In this document: one piece after another, positions 21,844 through 33,036 of the stretch | Numbering within the stretch: the first letter of the stretch is position 1 | Layout: every line of letters starts with the position of its first letter | DNA from: Mesostigma viride | Taxonomy: Eukaryota > Streptophyta > Mesostigmatophyceae > Mesostigmatales > Mesostigmataceae | Direction of reading: 5' to 3' | Length of the DNA stretch: 64,000 bases | Assembly (NCBI GenBank): GCA_009746045.1 | Contig: RPFO01000240.1 | Span: 754,042-818,041 of the forward strand | Translations under genes and position numbers: made by a program | The notes under the pieces: generated by a model | Databases searched by the model: none | Told to the model about the DNA's origin: nothing | What the model saw: only the letters and a program-made list of their open reading frames with translations

Positions 21844-22283
21844 AATGGTTTTCTTCGCGCCTTGTTTTGATGATAATTTGCTGACAGTGTTGTTGGCTAC
21901 TACCTATCGTACACATTCACGTAAATGTGCTGCTGAATAGGGTTTCTTTACTAAAGGATGGGTGCTGACCCGCAGAGGCATGTCATGGGTATGCGTGGGT
22001 GCAAGTGTCACAGTAGCTAGCCTGAAATACCATCATTGGCTGAGGACCCTTGCAACATGCCAGACCTTGCATTAATTTGCATTATGTACTTCTTTTTTGA
22101 TGACCTGCCCCCCAGTTTGCACAAATTACCTAAATTGGCCATCACTATTTCTTATCTCTGTGCATCTGCATCCATGCTTATTGGATCACGCTCCCTATGT
22201 ACCAACCCGCAAGGCACCCCCCCTTGACTCAACCACTTTCGTGTACCCCCTGACTTGTTGAATCCCCTATCTCTCTCTCACAG
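21844..22283 (+). other. 3' end of intron 3
   Basis: No gene or repeat recognised. It ends in a pyrimidine tract and acceptor CTCTCTCTCACAG. Confidence 0.7.
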
Positions 22284-22485
22284 GGCTTGATGATCGTCGC
22301 ACTGTCCCGCAACAACCGCGTGCCTGCTCAACCAAAGGACTTGGATGGCAACGACGTCATCAGTGCGGATGAGAACAATCAATGGGCTGCCACCAGCGAG
22401 CGCAAGGACTACATCTGGCGCCCACACATGGCGCGCACCCTGGGCACCTGCGTTCTCACCTACGCAATACTTAATGCTTTCCAAG
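22284..22485 (+). CDS. CALS/GSL: Callose synthase exon 4, membrane segments 1-2
   Basis: This 202-bp exon (residues 383-449 plus one base) follows CTCTCTCACAG and ends TTCCAAG|GTATGT. GLMIVALS completes the first membrane segment begun in exon 3, and the end TCVLTYAILNAFQ starts the second. The polar loop between (about residues 392-430) looks longer than in land-plant enzymes. The split Ala codon is completed by exon 5. Confidence 0.92.
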
Positions 22486-23174
22486 GTATGTGATGGTTGC
22501 CACATCTAGAAAGGTGATTGTGGGTGATCAATGCTGGGCAAGTAAAGAGATGGCAGTGCAGCAGGTCTATATTTCTTTCATTAAAACCCTTTTGACGGGC
22601 TTTTGACGGGCTTTCTCTCTGCCAGCGGTCGTGAGATTCCTAAGATCTGCTCTCGCTCTGCATATTTATTCCCTTTGTGGGAACAGTGGGGGAAAACCAA
22701 TCACGAGGCCATGGTTAGTGTGTTGTTGCTATCTACATCTTGCACAGACCAGCGTGGTGCATTCCATGTGAAAACTTTTCCACCCTTCCCTTTGTGGCCC
22801 CATCCCTGTGGCACTGCCGGGCGTTCCTCCGCTCCCTTCGAACCAAATCTCCACCGGTGCGCCTTTCCTGGTCTCTTGTATCCACTGCCCCTGATCTCCC
22901 TATGCGTTGTCTCCTGACTCCTTTTTCCATCTTCCTTCTTGGTTTAATCTTTTTCCTCTCAGCTGCCTGCTATTTTATGTTGTTTAATGACCTGTTAAAG
23001 CACATCGCATCCAGCTGTTAGCACTTATTAATACACGCAACTCGCCCCTACTAATTCTCCCGCTGCCCTGCCCTCACACCGTCTCTGCTCTCCTCTCTTC
23101 CCCATGCTCTGTGCCCTTTCTTTCTTACCTGCTTACTGTCTTTTCTGTCTGCACTGCCCCTACAATCCATTCAG
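22486..23174 (+). other. Intron 4
   Basis: A 689-bp GT-AG intron, rich in C and T throughout, ending CCATTCAG. Nothing else recognised. Confidence 0.85.
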
Positions 23175-23313
23175 CCGTCATCGACATCTACGCCAATCTA
23201 CAGATCATCCCCCGCTTCATCCAGACTTGGCGCGGTTGGCTACGACTGTTCAACCTGCTGCTCCACGCCACGTGGCACGCGGGCTGGAGCTTTGTGCTCA
23301 TCTGGTTCTACAT
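23175..23313 (+). CDS. CALS/GSL: Callose synthase exon 5, membrane segments 2-3
   Basis: This 139-bp exon gives residues 450-495 and two bases of 496. AVIDIYANL continues the second membrane segment, and LFNLLLHATWHAGWSFVLIWFY is the third. The end TTCTACAT|GTGAGTGC joins in phase 2 to C of exon 6. Without splicing, the frame reads ATG TGA, an immediate stop. This 5' splice-site region closely resembles the unit of the minisatellite that starts about 20 bp downstream. Confidence 0.92.
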
Positions 23314-23333
23314 GTGAGTGCACTGCTTATTGT

Positions 23334-25881
23334 ATCTGTGAGTGCTGCTGGTTGCATGTGCGAGTGCGGCTGGTTGCATGTGGGAGTGCCGCTGGTTCTA
23401 GTGTGAGTGCCGCCGGTTGCATGTGAGAGTGACGCTGGTTGCATGTGGGAGTACGACTGGTTGTGTGTGTGAGTGCGGCTGGTTGCATGTGGGAGTGCGG
23501 CCGGTTGTACATATGTGCGAGTGCGGCTGGTTGCATGTGGGAGTGCGGCTGGTTGCTTGTGAGATGCCGCTGGTTGCTTGTGAGATGCCGCTGGTCACAT
23601 GTGTGTGAGTGCCGCTGGTTGCATGTGGGAGTGCGACTGGTATGTGTTAGTGCGGCTGGTTGCATGTGGGAGTGCGGCTGGTTGTACATGTGTGGGAGTG
23701 CGGCTGGTTGCATGTGGGAGTGCGGCTGGTTGCATGTGGGAGTGCGGCTGGTCGCTTGTGAGAGTGCCGCTGGTTGCATGTGGGAGTGCCGCTGGTTGCA
23801 TGTGGGAGTGCGGCTGGTTGCATGTGGGGGTGCGACTGGTTGTGTGTGTGAATGCGGCTCCTCGTGCATATGTGGGAGTGCGGCTGGTTGCATGTGGGAG
23901 TGCCGCTGGTTGCATGTCTACAGGAGTGCGGCTGGTTGCATGCGTGAGTGCCTCTGGTTGCATGTGGGAGTGCCGCTGGTTGCATGCGTGAGTGCCTCTG
24001 GTTGCATGCGTGAGTGCGGCTGGTTGCATGTGGCAGTGCGGCTGGTTGCATGTGTGCGTGCCGCTGGTCACATGTGTGTGAGTGCCGCTGGTTGCATGTG
24101 GGAGTGTGGCTGGTTGCATGTGTGAGTGCGGCTGGTTGTATGTGTGGGTGCGGCTGGTTGCATGTGGGAGTGTGGCTGGTTGCATGTGTGAGTGCCGCTG
24201 GTTGCATGCGTGAGTGCGGCTGGTTGCATGTGGCAGTGCCGCTGGTTGCATGTGGGAGTGCGGCTGGTCACATGTGTGTGAGTGCCGCTGGTTGCATGTG
24301 GGAGTGCGACTGGTTGTGCGTGTGAGTGCGGCTGGTTGTATGTATGGGTGCGGCTGGTTGCATGTTGGAGTGCGGCTGGTTGCATGTGCGAGTGCGGCTG
24401 GTTGCATGCGTGAGTGTGGCTGGTTGCATGTGGGAGTGCCGCTGGTTGCATGTGGGAGTGCGGCTGGTTGCATGTGCGAGTGCGGCTGGTTGCATGGGGC
24501 AGTGCGGCTGCTTGCATGTGTGAGTGCGGCTGGTCACATGTGTGTGAGTGCCGCTGGTCACATGTGGGAGTGCGACTGGTTGTATGTGTGAGTGCGGCTG
24601 GTTGTATGTGTGGGTGCGGCTGGTTGCATGTGGGAGTGTGGCTGGTGGCATGTGGGAGTGCGGCTGGTTGCATGCGTGAGTGCCGCTGGTTGCATGTGTG
24701 CGTGCCGCTGGTTGCATGTGGGAGTGCCGCTGGTTGCATGTCTACAGGAGTGCGGCTGGTTGCATGCCTGAGTGCCTCTGGTTGCATGTGTGAGTGCCTC
24801 TGGTTGCATGTGGGAGTGCCGCTGGTTGCATGTGGGAGTGTGGCTGGTTGCATGTGGGAGTGCGGCTGGTCGCATGTGTGCGTGCCGCTGGTCACATGTG
24901 TGGGAGTGCGGCTGGTTGCATGTGGGAGTGCGGCTGGTTGCATGTGGGAGTGCGGCTGGTTGCATGTGGAGTGCGGCTGGTTGCATGCGTGAGTGCGGCT
25001 GGTTGCATGTGGCAGTGCGGCTGGTTGTATGTGTGAGTGCGGCTGGTTGCATGTTGGAGTGCGGCTGGTCGCATGTGTGCGTGCCGCTGGTCACATGTGT
25101 GGGAGTGCGGCTGGTTGCATGTGGGAGTGCGGCTGGTTGCATGTGGGAGTGCGGCTGGTTGCATGTGGGAGTGCGGCTGGTTGCATGCGTGAGTGCGGCT
25201 GGTTGTATGTGTCGGCGCGGCTTGTTGCATGTGGGAGTGTGGCTGGTTGCATGTGGGAGTGCCGCTGGTTGCATGTGGCAGTGCGGCTGGTTGCATGTGT
25301 GAGTGCGGCTGGTCACATGTGTGTGAGTGAGGCTGGTTGCATGTGGGAGTGCGACTGGTTGTATGTGTGAGTGCGGCTGGTTGTATGTGTGGGTGCAGCT
25401 GGTTGCATGTGGGAGTGTGGCTGGTGGCATGTGGGAGTGCGGCTGGTTGCATGCGTGAGTGCCGCTGGTTGCATGTGTGCGTGCCGCTGGTTGCATGTGG
25501 GAGTGCCGCTGGTTGCATGTCTACAGGAGTGCGGCTGGTTGCATGCGTGAGTGCCTCTGGTTGCATGTGGGAGTGCCGCTGGTTGCATGCGTGAGTGTGG
25601 CTGGTTGCATGTGGGAGTGCGGCTGGTGGCATGTGTGCGTGCCGCTGGTCACATGTGTGCGAGTGCCGCTGGTTGCATGTGTGAGTGCGGCTGGTTGCAT
25701 GTGGGAGTGCGGCTGGTTGCATGTGGGAGTGCGGCTGGTTGCATGCGTGAGTGCGGCTGGTTGTATGTGTCGGCGCGGCTGGTTGCATGTGGGAGTGTGG
25801 CTGGTTGCATGTGGGAGTGCCGCTGGTTGCATGTGGAGTGCGGCTGGTTGCATGTGTGAGTGCGGCTGGTTGCATGTGTGA
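23334..25881. repeat. Minisatellite A, left block (about 22-bp unit) in intron 5
   Basis: The dominant unit contains GCGGCTGGTTGCATGTGGGA and AGT, with frequent variants such as CATGTGTGAGTGC, CATGCGTGAGTGC and TGCCGCTGG. The 22-bp unit length means three units restore the reading frame, so long open frames appear on both strands; they are not genes. A longer-range repeat of about 779 bp is superimposed (compare 24060-24717 with 24840-25496). About thirty units contain GTGAGTG. Confidence 0.95.
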
Positions 25882-26485
25882 ATCCACTTCTAACGCTAAC
25901 CTACTGACGCTTGGGTTGCACCAGACAACAATAGTTTTTTACAAATAAGTACAGCTGAATAGAGCCAACATGCACTGTAGGGCTCCTAACAAGTGCTAAA
26001 GGGGGTCTTTGGGTGGCTGCCACAAAAGTGGACTTATGCCTATTCCCCTGGCCTCTTTTGGACAACTGGTATAACAAGTTCAGGGGGGGTGGGTGGGGGA
26101 CCAAAAGAGGCTTTGCTGCCATTGCCTCGTCCTCCTAAATGCTAGTCCACAAGGGCCGTCAGGCTGGCGCGGCGCTGGCGCTGGCGTGGGTACCGAAATT
26201 GCAGCGGTACCGGCGCTGGCGCTGGCGCTGCGCCAGATCTGCCCCTGCCCTCCCCCCGTCACTTGTGCCACTGCTATTAAAGGTTCGTTTTCACAAATTC
26301 GTACAGATTTTCTAAGTCTTTCTACCGCGCGCAGGCGGTAGTCCGCACACAGGCGGAACGAACCACTACCGGTCACAGCCGGCGCACCTCCTCCTCCTAG
26401 TCTTACGCGGCAAAGTCTATTCGGCCGCACCCCAGACTTCCGTAGTTCCGCTATAACGCAGATAGGGTGAGCAAAAGCTCGGATA
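25882..26485. mobile_element. Short tandem copy of an ATCC...GGAT element (deletion derivative)
   Basis: It starts ATCCACTTCTAACGC and ends GAGCAAAAGCTCGGATA. It matches both ends of the next element (26486-27695) but lacks that copy's middle (about 26655-27305). It interrupts minisatellite A. Confidence 0.8.
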
Positions 26486-27695
26486 ATCCACTTCTAACGC
26501 TAACCTACTGACGCTTGGGTTGCACCAGACAACAATAGTTTTTTACAAATAAGTACAGCTTAATAGAGCCAACATGCACTGTAGGGCTCCTAACAAGTGC
26601 TAAAGGGGGTCTTTGGGTGGCTGCCACAAAAGTGGACTTATGCCTATTCCCCACCTTCCCTTCCTGGCCGACTTCTTCAGCAAATCCTGAACGTCGTTTC
26701 ACATCCGCCACGTCGGTTTGTTGTCAATTCCGGTGATACTGCTGCAATGTCGCCGTTGGTTAGTAGGGCGCCCCCCTCTCATGCCAGCTCGTCCCCCGCC
26801 TATGCTGCCGCTACCCCCGTCACATCTCATGGCAAGGCGGCAAGGTCCCCAGCGGGGTCGAGCATCTCGTTCCCTCCCACGTGGTATGCAGAGCGTGCGT
26901 TGGAAAGGCGAAGTTGGGGGGGTATCGTCCCCCCCTACTCCGGTCCGGACTTGAGGATTTCTATCCATGGCGACTGGGCAGGTTGCCCCGCAGGCCAATT
27001 GACGCCTCAATTTCCTGCGCTTCCATCCCCTCAGGAAGGCCGCTATCTTATACGTCACTCAGTCTACGAAATCGTAGTGCATTATTTTATGTTATTTTTC
27101 CATCTCGCGGCCCCGCGGACCTAGATGCACCCCACTTCTCCAATCTGGGCCGATAGAGGGCCAAATTTCGAGCCGCCGCTCTCCTTGCGCGCGGCTAACA
27201 TTGCTGATTAAATTTTCAGCCCTCCCGCCTCAGCGGCAAGGCCGTTAGCCCGTCTAATAATCGCCATAGCGAATTAGTCACGTTGGCAGCATATGCCAGC
27301 AAATTGCGGACCAAAAGAGGCTTTGCTGCCATTGCCTCGTCCTCCTAAATGCTAGTCCACAAGGGCCGTCAGGCTGGCGCGGCGCTGGCGCTGGCGTGGG
27401 TACCGAAATTGCAGCGGTACCGGCGCTGGCGCTGGCGCTGCGCCAGATCTGCCCCTGCCCTCCCCCCGTCACTTGTGCCACTGCTATTAAAGGTTCGTTG
27501 TCACAAATTCGTACAGATTTTCTAAGTCTTTCTACCGCGCGCAGGCGGTAGTCCGCACACAGGCGGAACGAACCACTACCGGTCACAGCCGGCGCACCTC
27601 CTCCTCCTAGTCTTACGCGGCAAAGTCTATTCGGCCGCACCCCAGACTTCCGTAGTTCCGCTATAACGCAGATAGGGTGAGCAAAAGCTCGGATA
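26486..27695. mobile_element. Longer tandem copy of the ATCC...GGAT element, possibly Helitron-like
   Basis: It has the same termini as 25882-26485 and lies directly head-to-tail with it. The 3' end has a small GAGC-AAAA-GCTC hairpin followed by GGATA. Removing both copies restores an unbroken minisatellite unit (...TGTGTGA|GTGCGG...), so insertion left no target duplication, or at most one A. That behaviour and the head-to-tail tandem recall rolling-circle Helitrons, but no CTRR end or Rep/helicase gene is visible. The middle contains an open frame (26597-27121) with no family I recognise. Confidence 0.55.
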
Positions 27696-29900
27696 GTGCG
27701 GCTGGTTGCATGTGTGCGTGCCGCTGGTCACATGTGTGTGTGTGCCGCTGGTTGCATGTGGGAGTGCGGCTGGTTGCATGTGGGAGTGCCGCTGGTTGCA
27801 TGTCTACAGGAGTGCGGCTGGTTGCATGTGCGAGTGCGGCTGGTTGCATGTGGCAGTGCGGCTGGTGGCATGTGGGAGTGCGGCTGGTTGCATGTGGGAG
27901 TGCGGCTGGTTGCATGCGTGAGTGCGGCTGGTTGCATGTGGCAGTGCGGCTGGTTGCATGTGTGCGTGCCGCTGGTTGCATGTGGGAGTGCGATCGGTGG
28001 TATGTGTGAGTGCGGCTGGTTGTATGTGTGGGTGCGGCTGGTTGCATGTGGCAGTGCGGCTGGTTGCATGTGTGCGTGCCGCTGGTCACATGTGTGTGAG
28101 TGCCGCTGGTTGCATGTGGGAGTGCGACTGGTTGTATGTGTGAGTGCGGCTGGTTGTGTGTGTGGGTGCAGCTGGTTGCATGTGGGAGTGTGGCTGGTTG
28201 CATGTGTGAGTGCCGCTGGTTGCATGCGTGAGTGCGGCTGGTTGCATGTGGGAGTGCCGCTGGTTGCATATGTGGGAGTGCGGCTGGTTGCATGTGTGCG
28301 TGCGGCTGGTTGCATGTGGGAGTGCCGATGGTTGCATGCGTGAGTGCGGCTGGTTGTACATGTGTGGGTGCGGCTGGTTGCATGTGGGAGTGCTGCTGGT
28401 TGCATGTGTAGTTGCATGCGGGAGTGCGGCTGGTTGTACCAATGCGGGAGTGTGGCTGGTTGCATGTGTCAGTGCGGCTGGTTGCATGTGGGGGTGCGGC
28501 CGGTTGCATGTGGCAGTGCCGCTGGTTGTATGTGTGGGTGCGGCTGGTTGCATGTGGGAGTGCCATTGGTCACATGTGTGAGCACCGCTGGTTGCATGTG
28601 GGAGTGCGGCTGGTTGCATGTGGGAGTGCGGCTGGTTGCATGTGGGAGTGCCCCGCTGCTTGCATGTGGGAGTGCGGCTGGTTGCATGTGGGAGTGCCGC
28701 TGGTTGCATGCGGTAGTGCGGCTGGTTGTATGTGCGAGTGCCACTGGTTGCATGTGGGAGTGCCGCTGGTTGTATGTGTGAGTGCCGCTGGTTGCATGTG
28801 CGAGTGCGGCTGGTTGCATGTGGGAGTGCGGCTGGTTGCATGCGTGAGTGCGGCTGGTTGCATGTGGCAGTGCGGCTGGTTGCATGTGTGCGTGCCGCTG
28901 GTTGCATGTGGGAGTGCGATCGGTGGTATGTGTGAGTGCGGCTGGTTGTATGTGTGGGTGCGGCTGGTTGCATGTGGCAGTGCGGCTGGTTGCATGTGTG
29001 CGTGCCGCTGGTCACATGTGTGTGAGTGCCGCTGGTTGCATGTGGGAGTGCGACTGGTTGTATGTGTGAGTGCGGCTGGTTGTGTGTGTGGGTGCAGCTG
29101 GTTGCATGTGGGAGTGTGGCTGGTTGCATGTGTGAGTGCCGCTGGTTGCATGTGTGAGTGCCGCTGGTTGCATGTGGGAGTGCGGCTGGTTGCATATGTG
29201 GGAGTGCGGCTGGTTGCATGTGTGCGTGCGGCTGGTTGCATGTGGGAGTGCCGATGGTTGCATGCGTGAGTGCGGCTGGTTGTACATGTGTGGGTGCGGC
29301 TGGTTGCATGTGGGAGTGCTGCTGGTTGCATGTGTAGTTGCATGCGGGAGTGCGGCTGGTTGTACCAATGCGGGAGTGTGGCTGGTTGCATGTGTCGGTG
29401 CGGCTGGTTGCATGTGGGGGTGCGGCCGGTTGCATGTGGCAGTGCCGCTGGTTGTATGTGTGGGTGCGGCTGGTTGCATGTGGGAGTGCCATTGGTCACA
29501 TGTGTGAGCACCGCTGGTTGCATGTGGGAGTGCGGCTGGTTGCATGTGGGAGTGCGGCTGGTTGCATGTGGGAGTGCCCCGCTGCTTGCATGTGGGAGTG
29601 CGGCTGGTTGCATGTGGGAGTGCCGCTGGTTGCATGCGGTAGTGCGGCTGGTTGTATGTGCGAGTGCCACTGGTTGCATGTGGGAGTGCCGCTGGTTGTA
29701 TGTGTGAGTGCCGCTGGTTGCATGTGCGAGTGCCGCTGGTTGCATGTGGGAGTGTGGCTGGTTGCATGTGTGGGAGTGCGGCTGGTTGCATGTCGAAGTG
29801 CCTCTGGTTGCATGTGGGAATGCGGCTGGTTGCATGTGGGAATGCGGCTGGTTGCATGTGGGATTGTGGCTGGTTGCATGTGGGAGTGCCGCTGGTTGTA
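27696..29900. repeat. Minisatellite A, right block, with about 926-bp higher-order repeat
   Basis: Same units as the left block. A higher-order repeat of about 926 bp is visible: 27850-28566 recurs as 28775-29492 with few changes, including the irregular insert GTTGCATGCGGGAG and the spacer TACCAATGCGGGAG. The array fades at about 29900. Confidence 0.93.
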
Positions 29901-31095
29901 GTTCCTTGTATGTTGTTGCGAGCACTTGGTATAGGAGGAAAGTTCAATGGGCATCTTTCATCCTTTTCCGTTTCGTAACGAACGATCAACAAGTAGCCCG
30001 GGCGGGGGCCAAGTCCCCTACTATTGTGGACTCCACTAATGGAGAATCCTAATAAAGTCCGGCTGTGCAGAATCTAAATTCCCATGGCCCGGTGCCCGTG
30101 GCCCGTCGCGTCGCCTGTGGCCCGTTACTGGTTGAGCTAAATTCCCGTTGCCCGGTGGCTACTGGCTGCGAGTTGTGGCCTGTTGATATTCCTTTCGTCC
30201 CTATTGTACGTTGCTTAAGTTTTTTGCCCATGGCTAGTTTCCCGTGGCCCGTGGCTACTGGCTGCTTTCCCGAAGCTTTAGTTGTGGCCCGGCGCCCGTC
30301 ATTGCTTTCGTCCCTGCTCATGTGCGGCGTGGGCAGAAACAACAACTTTCGTCCCTTGCTGAAATTGCCTGTGGCTAGTGGAGGCTAGTGGCCCGCCGCC
30401 CGTCGCCGATGAAATTCCTTCCGCGTTCCTCGCCGAAATTGCCTGTTCAATTCTCTAGAGGTAGTTCCCCGTTTGTCTGTGCCCCGTCCCCTGAAATTCC
30501 TTCCGTCCCTTTTTCCTAGTAACGTGATCCTTCGCGGCGCTCCTGAGAGGGATCGTAACGTGCTCCTTTGCTGCGCTCCTCAGAGGAGGCCGCTGAAGTG
30601 GCCGTTCGCTTCGCGCGTACTGAACATATCTGGGATTCGTCCGTCGATTTCCTGAGTACGCCCGAATGGCGAATCTTTGAGCCACGATTCGCTGATTTTC
30701 TCAGCCACAATTAACTTGATTTAGGTGACAAACGGTCACCAATTCCTTTTTATATAGGTACAAGTAGACCCGGTAGGGGCCAAGCCCCTACTATTCACTG
30801 GGGGAGACTGTCATCCTCATTCTCCCGGTTGATCGCCGGGGGATATGGGACAGGGGCATTGGCTTGGGTGGTTGGGCTCATGTGTCTTGGCTACTTGGTT
30901 GGGTGGGTGAATGCAGTTTAGGAGACTAGTATAGGGAAACTTTGGCAGCAGAACAACCCGTGAATGATGGTCACCAAGACAGCCACAGCCATGGGCACAT
31001 GGTTTATGTTGTCAAAGAGACAACATGTGCATGATCAGAACAGGTATTTCATTTATACAATAATTACTTCATCAGAGCACGGCCAAGGCCAAGTG
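29901..31095. repeat. Degenerate repeats between the two minisatellites
   Basis: It contains diverged iterations of GTGGCCCGTGGCTACTGGCTG (30080-30420). Two approximate copies of CAAGTAG...GGGGCCAAG..CCCCTACTATT occur at 29988 and 30760. A block at 30520-30770 is related to 34880-35165. No gene recognised. Confidence 0.6.
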
Positions 31096-31106
31096 CTTGC
31101 TTCATG

Positions 31107-32240
31107 GTCAGTGGGTGGTTGCTTGGTCAGTGGGTTAAACATGCGCTTGGTCAGTGGGTGGAACGTGTGCTTGGTCAGTGGGTGGCACGTGTGCTTAGTC
31201 AGTGGGTGGAACGCGTGCTTGGTCAGTGGGTTGAACATGTGCTTGGTCAGTGGGTGGCATGCTGAACGCGTGCTTGGTCAGTGGTTGGAACGTGTGCTTG
31301 GTCAGTGGGTGGCACGTGTGCTTAGTCAGTGGGTGGAACGTGTGCTTGGTCAGTGGGTGCAACGTGTGCTTGGTCAGTGGATGGACCGTGTGCTTGGTCA
31401 GTGGGTGGACCGTGTGCTTGGTCAGTGGGTGGGATGTGTGCTTGGTCAGTGGGTTGAACGTGTGCGTGGTAAGTGGGTGGAACGTGTGCTTGGTCAGTGG
31501 GTGGCACGTGTGCTTGGTCAGTGGGTGGAACGTGTCCTTGGGGATTGGGTGGAAGGTGTGCTTGGTCAGTGGGTGGAACATGCGCTTAGTAAGTAAGTGG
31601 AACGTGTGCTTCGTCAGTGGGTGGCACGTGTGCTTGGTCAGTGGGTGGAACCTGTGCTTGGTAAGTGGGTGGAACGTGTGCTTGGTCAGTGGGTGGAACG
31701 TGCGCTTGGTCAGTGGGTGGAACGTGTGCTTAGTCAGTGGGTGGAACGTGTGCTTGGTCAGTGGGTGGAACGTGTGCTTGGTCAGTGGGTGGAACGTGTG
31801 CTTGGTCAGTGGGTGGCACGTGTGCTTAGTCAGTGGGTGGAATGTGTGCTTGGTCAGTGGGTGGGATGTTTGCTTGGTCAGTGGGTGGAACGTGTGCTTG
31901 GTCAGTGGGTGGGATGTGTGCTTGGTCAGTGGGTGGAACGTGTGCTTCGTCAGTGGGTGGGATGTGTGCTTGGTCAGTGGGTGGCACGTGTGCTTGGTCA
32001 GTGGGTGGAACGTGTGCTTCGTCAGTGGGTTGAACGTGTGCGTGGTAAGTGGGTGGAACGTGTGCTTGGTCAGTGGGTGGCACGTGTGCTTCGTCAGTGG
32101 GTGGAACGTGTGCGTGGTAAGTGGGTGGAACGTGTGCTTGGTCAGTGGGTGGCACGTGTGCTTGGTCAGTGGGTGGAACGTGTGCTTCGTCAGTGGGTGG
32201 CACGTGTGCTTGGTCAGTGGGTGGAACGTGTGCTTGGTCA
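31107..32240. repeat. Minisatellite B, left block (24-bp unit)
   Basis: The unit contains GGTCAGTGGGTGGAACGTGT followed by GCTT, repeated about 47 times with point variants (GGCACG, GGGATG, GGACCG; GTGGTAAG for TTGGTCAG). Because 24 is a multiple of 3, it translates as 8-residue repeats on both strands; these frames are artefacts of the repeat. Confidence 0.95.
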
Positions 32241-33025
32241 CATCAAGTTTCGTTTAAGTGGCCAGCGGGAGCGGCTGCTTAGGTTTTAGCGGGCATGTGT
32301 TCGAAGCGCGTCATTGGTGAATTACTTGGGGAACTTGGGTTTCCCCGCGAAACTCCAACCCCGTTCAGATTTCCAAATCTCAAGTAAAGTTCGGTTGAAC
32401 TTTCTGAACGGGGGCAGTTGACGAGCAGCATTCCTCCGGACGAATGAATTGCGTTCCATACTTGCGCAAAATTTTGAAAGGTAGCTTGCGTGCAGCCCTA
32501 CTAAAATTTGCGCGGACATTCAGATTTCCAAATCTCAAGTAAAGTTCGATGGAAATTTTGAATGGGGGTAGTTGGCGGGTAGCGTTCCTCCGGACGAATG
32601 AAATGCGTTCCATACTTGCGCAAGATTTCGAAAGGTAGCTTGCGTGCAGCCCTACTAAAATTTGCGCAAAGTGTGGGACTGAAAATTCGTAACGGAAACG
32701 TTTTGGTAGTTGCCGTCACTTCATTTTGCGCAAAGTGTCGGACTGGGAAATTCGTAACGGAAATGTTTTGGTAGTTGCCATCACTTCATTCTGCGCAAAG
32801 TGTTGGACTGAAAATTCGTAACTGAATTTTTTTGGTAGTTGGCGTCACTTCCTTTCGTTCGACTGAAAATTCGCTGTAATTCGCTGAATTCGCACCGTAG
32901 CCTAATTTTTAGTACCTCGAAGTGACGGAGCACCTAAAAACTTGCCCACAAGTACACTTGGCAGCGCGCTCACTGGGAAAAATTGTACAGCCGCTCCGGC
33001 GGGCCACTTGAACGAATTGTAATGG
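32241..33025. mobile_element. TIR element of about 785 bp splitting minisatellite B
   Basis: The left end CATCAAGTTTCGTTTAAGTG, continuing GGCCAGCGGGAGCGGCTG, is repeated in inverted, imperfect form at the right end (CAGCCGCTCCGGCGGGCCACTTGAACGAA at 32991-33016). Inside are two about 157-bp direct copies (32363-32515, 32519-32660) and three about 64-bp copies with TTCGTAACGGAAA and TTTTGGTAGTTG (from about 32663). No transposase is present. The arrangement suggests a non-autonomous DNA transposon that landed in the array. Confidence 0.65.
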
Positions 33026-33036
33026 TATGGGGAACC

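Noticed and set aside
23334-25881. CRISPR-like array
   Set aside because: The repeats are contiguous 22-bp units without unique spacers, in a eukaryotic intron.
23327-29992. Long frames with ATSRTPTCNQPHSHMQPAAL- or GCMWECGWLHVGV-type repeats
   Set aside because: They follow the 22-bp minisatellite on both strands, lie inside intron 5, and have no unique sequence or start context.
29988-30800. Two approximate direct repeats as a possible solo or mini-LTR element
   Set aside because: The match is about 36 bp and imperfect, and no ends or duplication can be defined.
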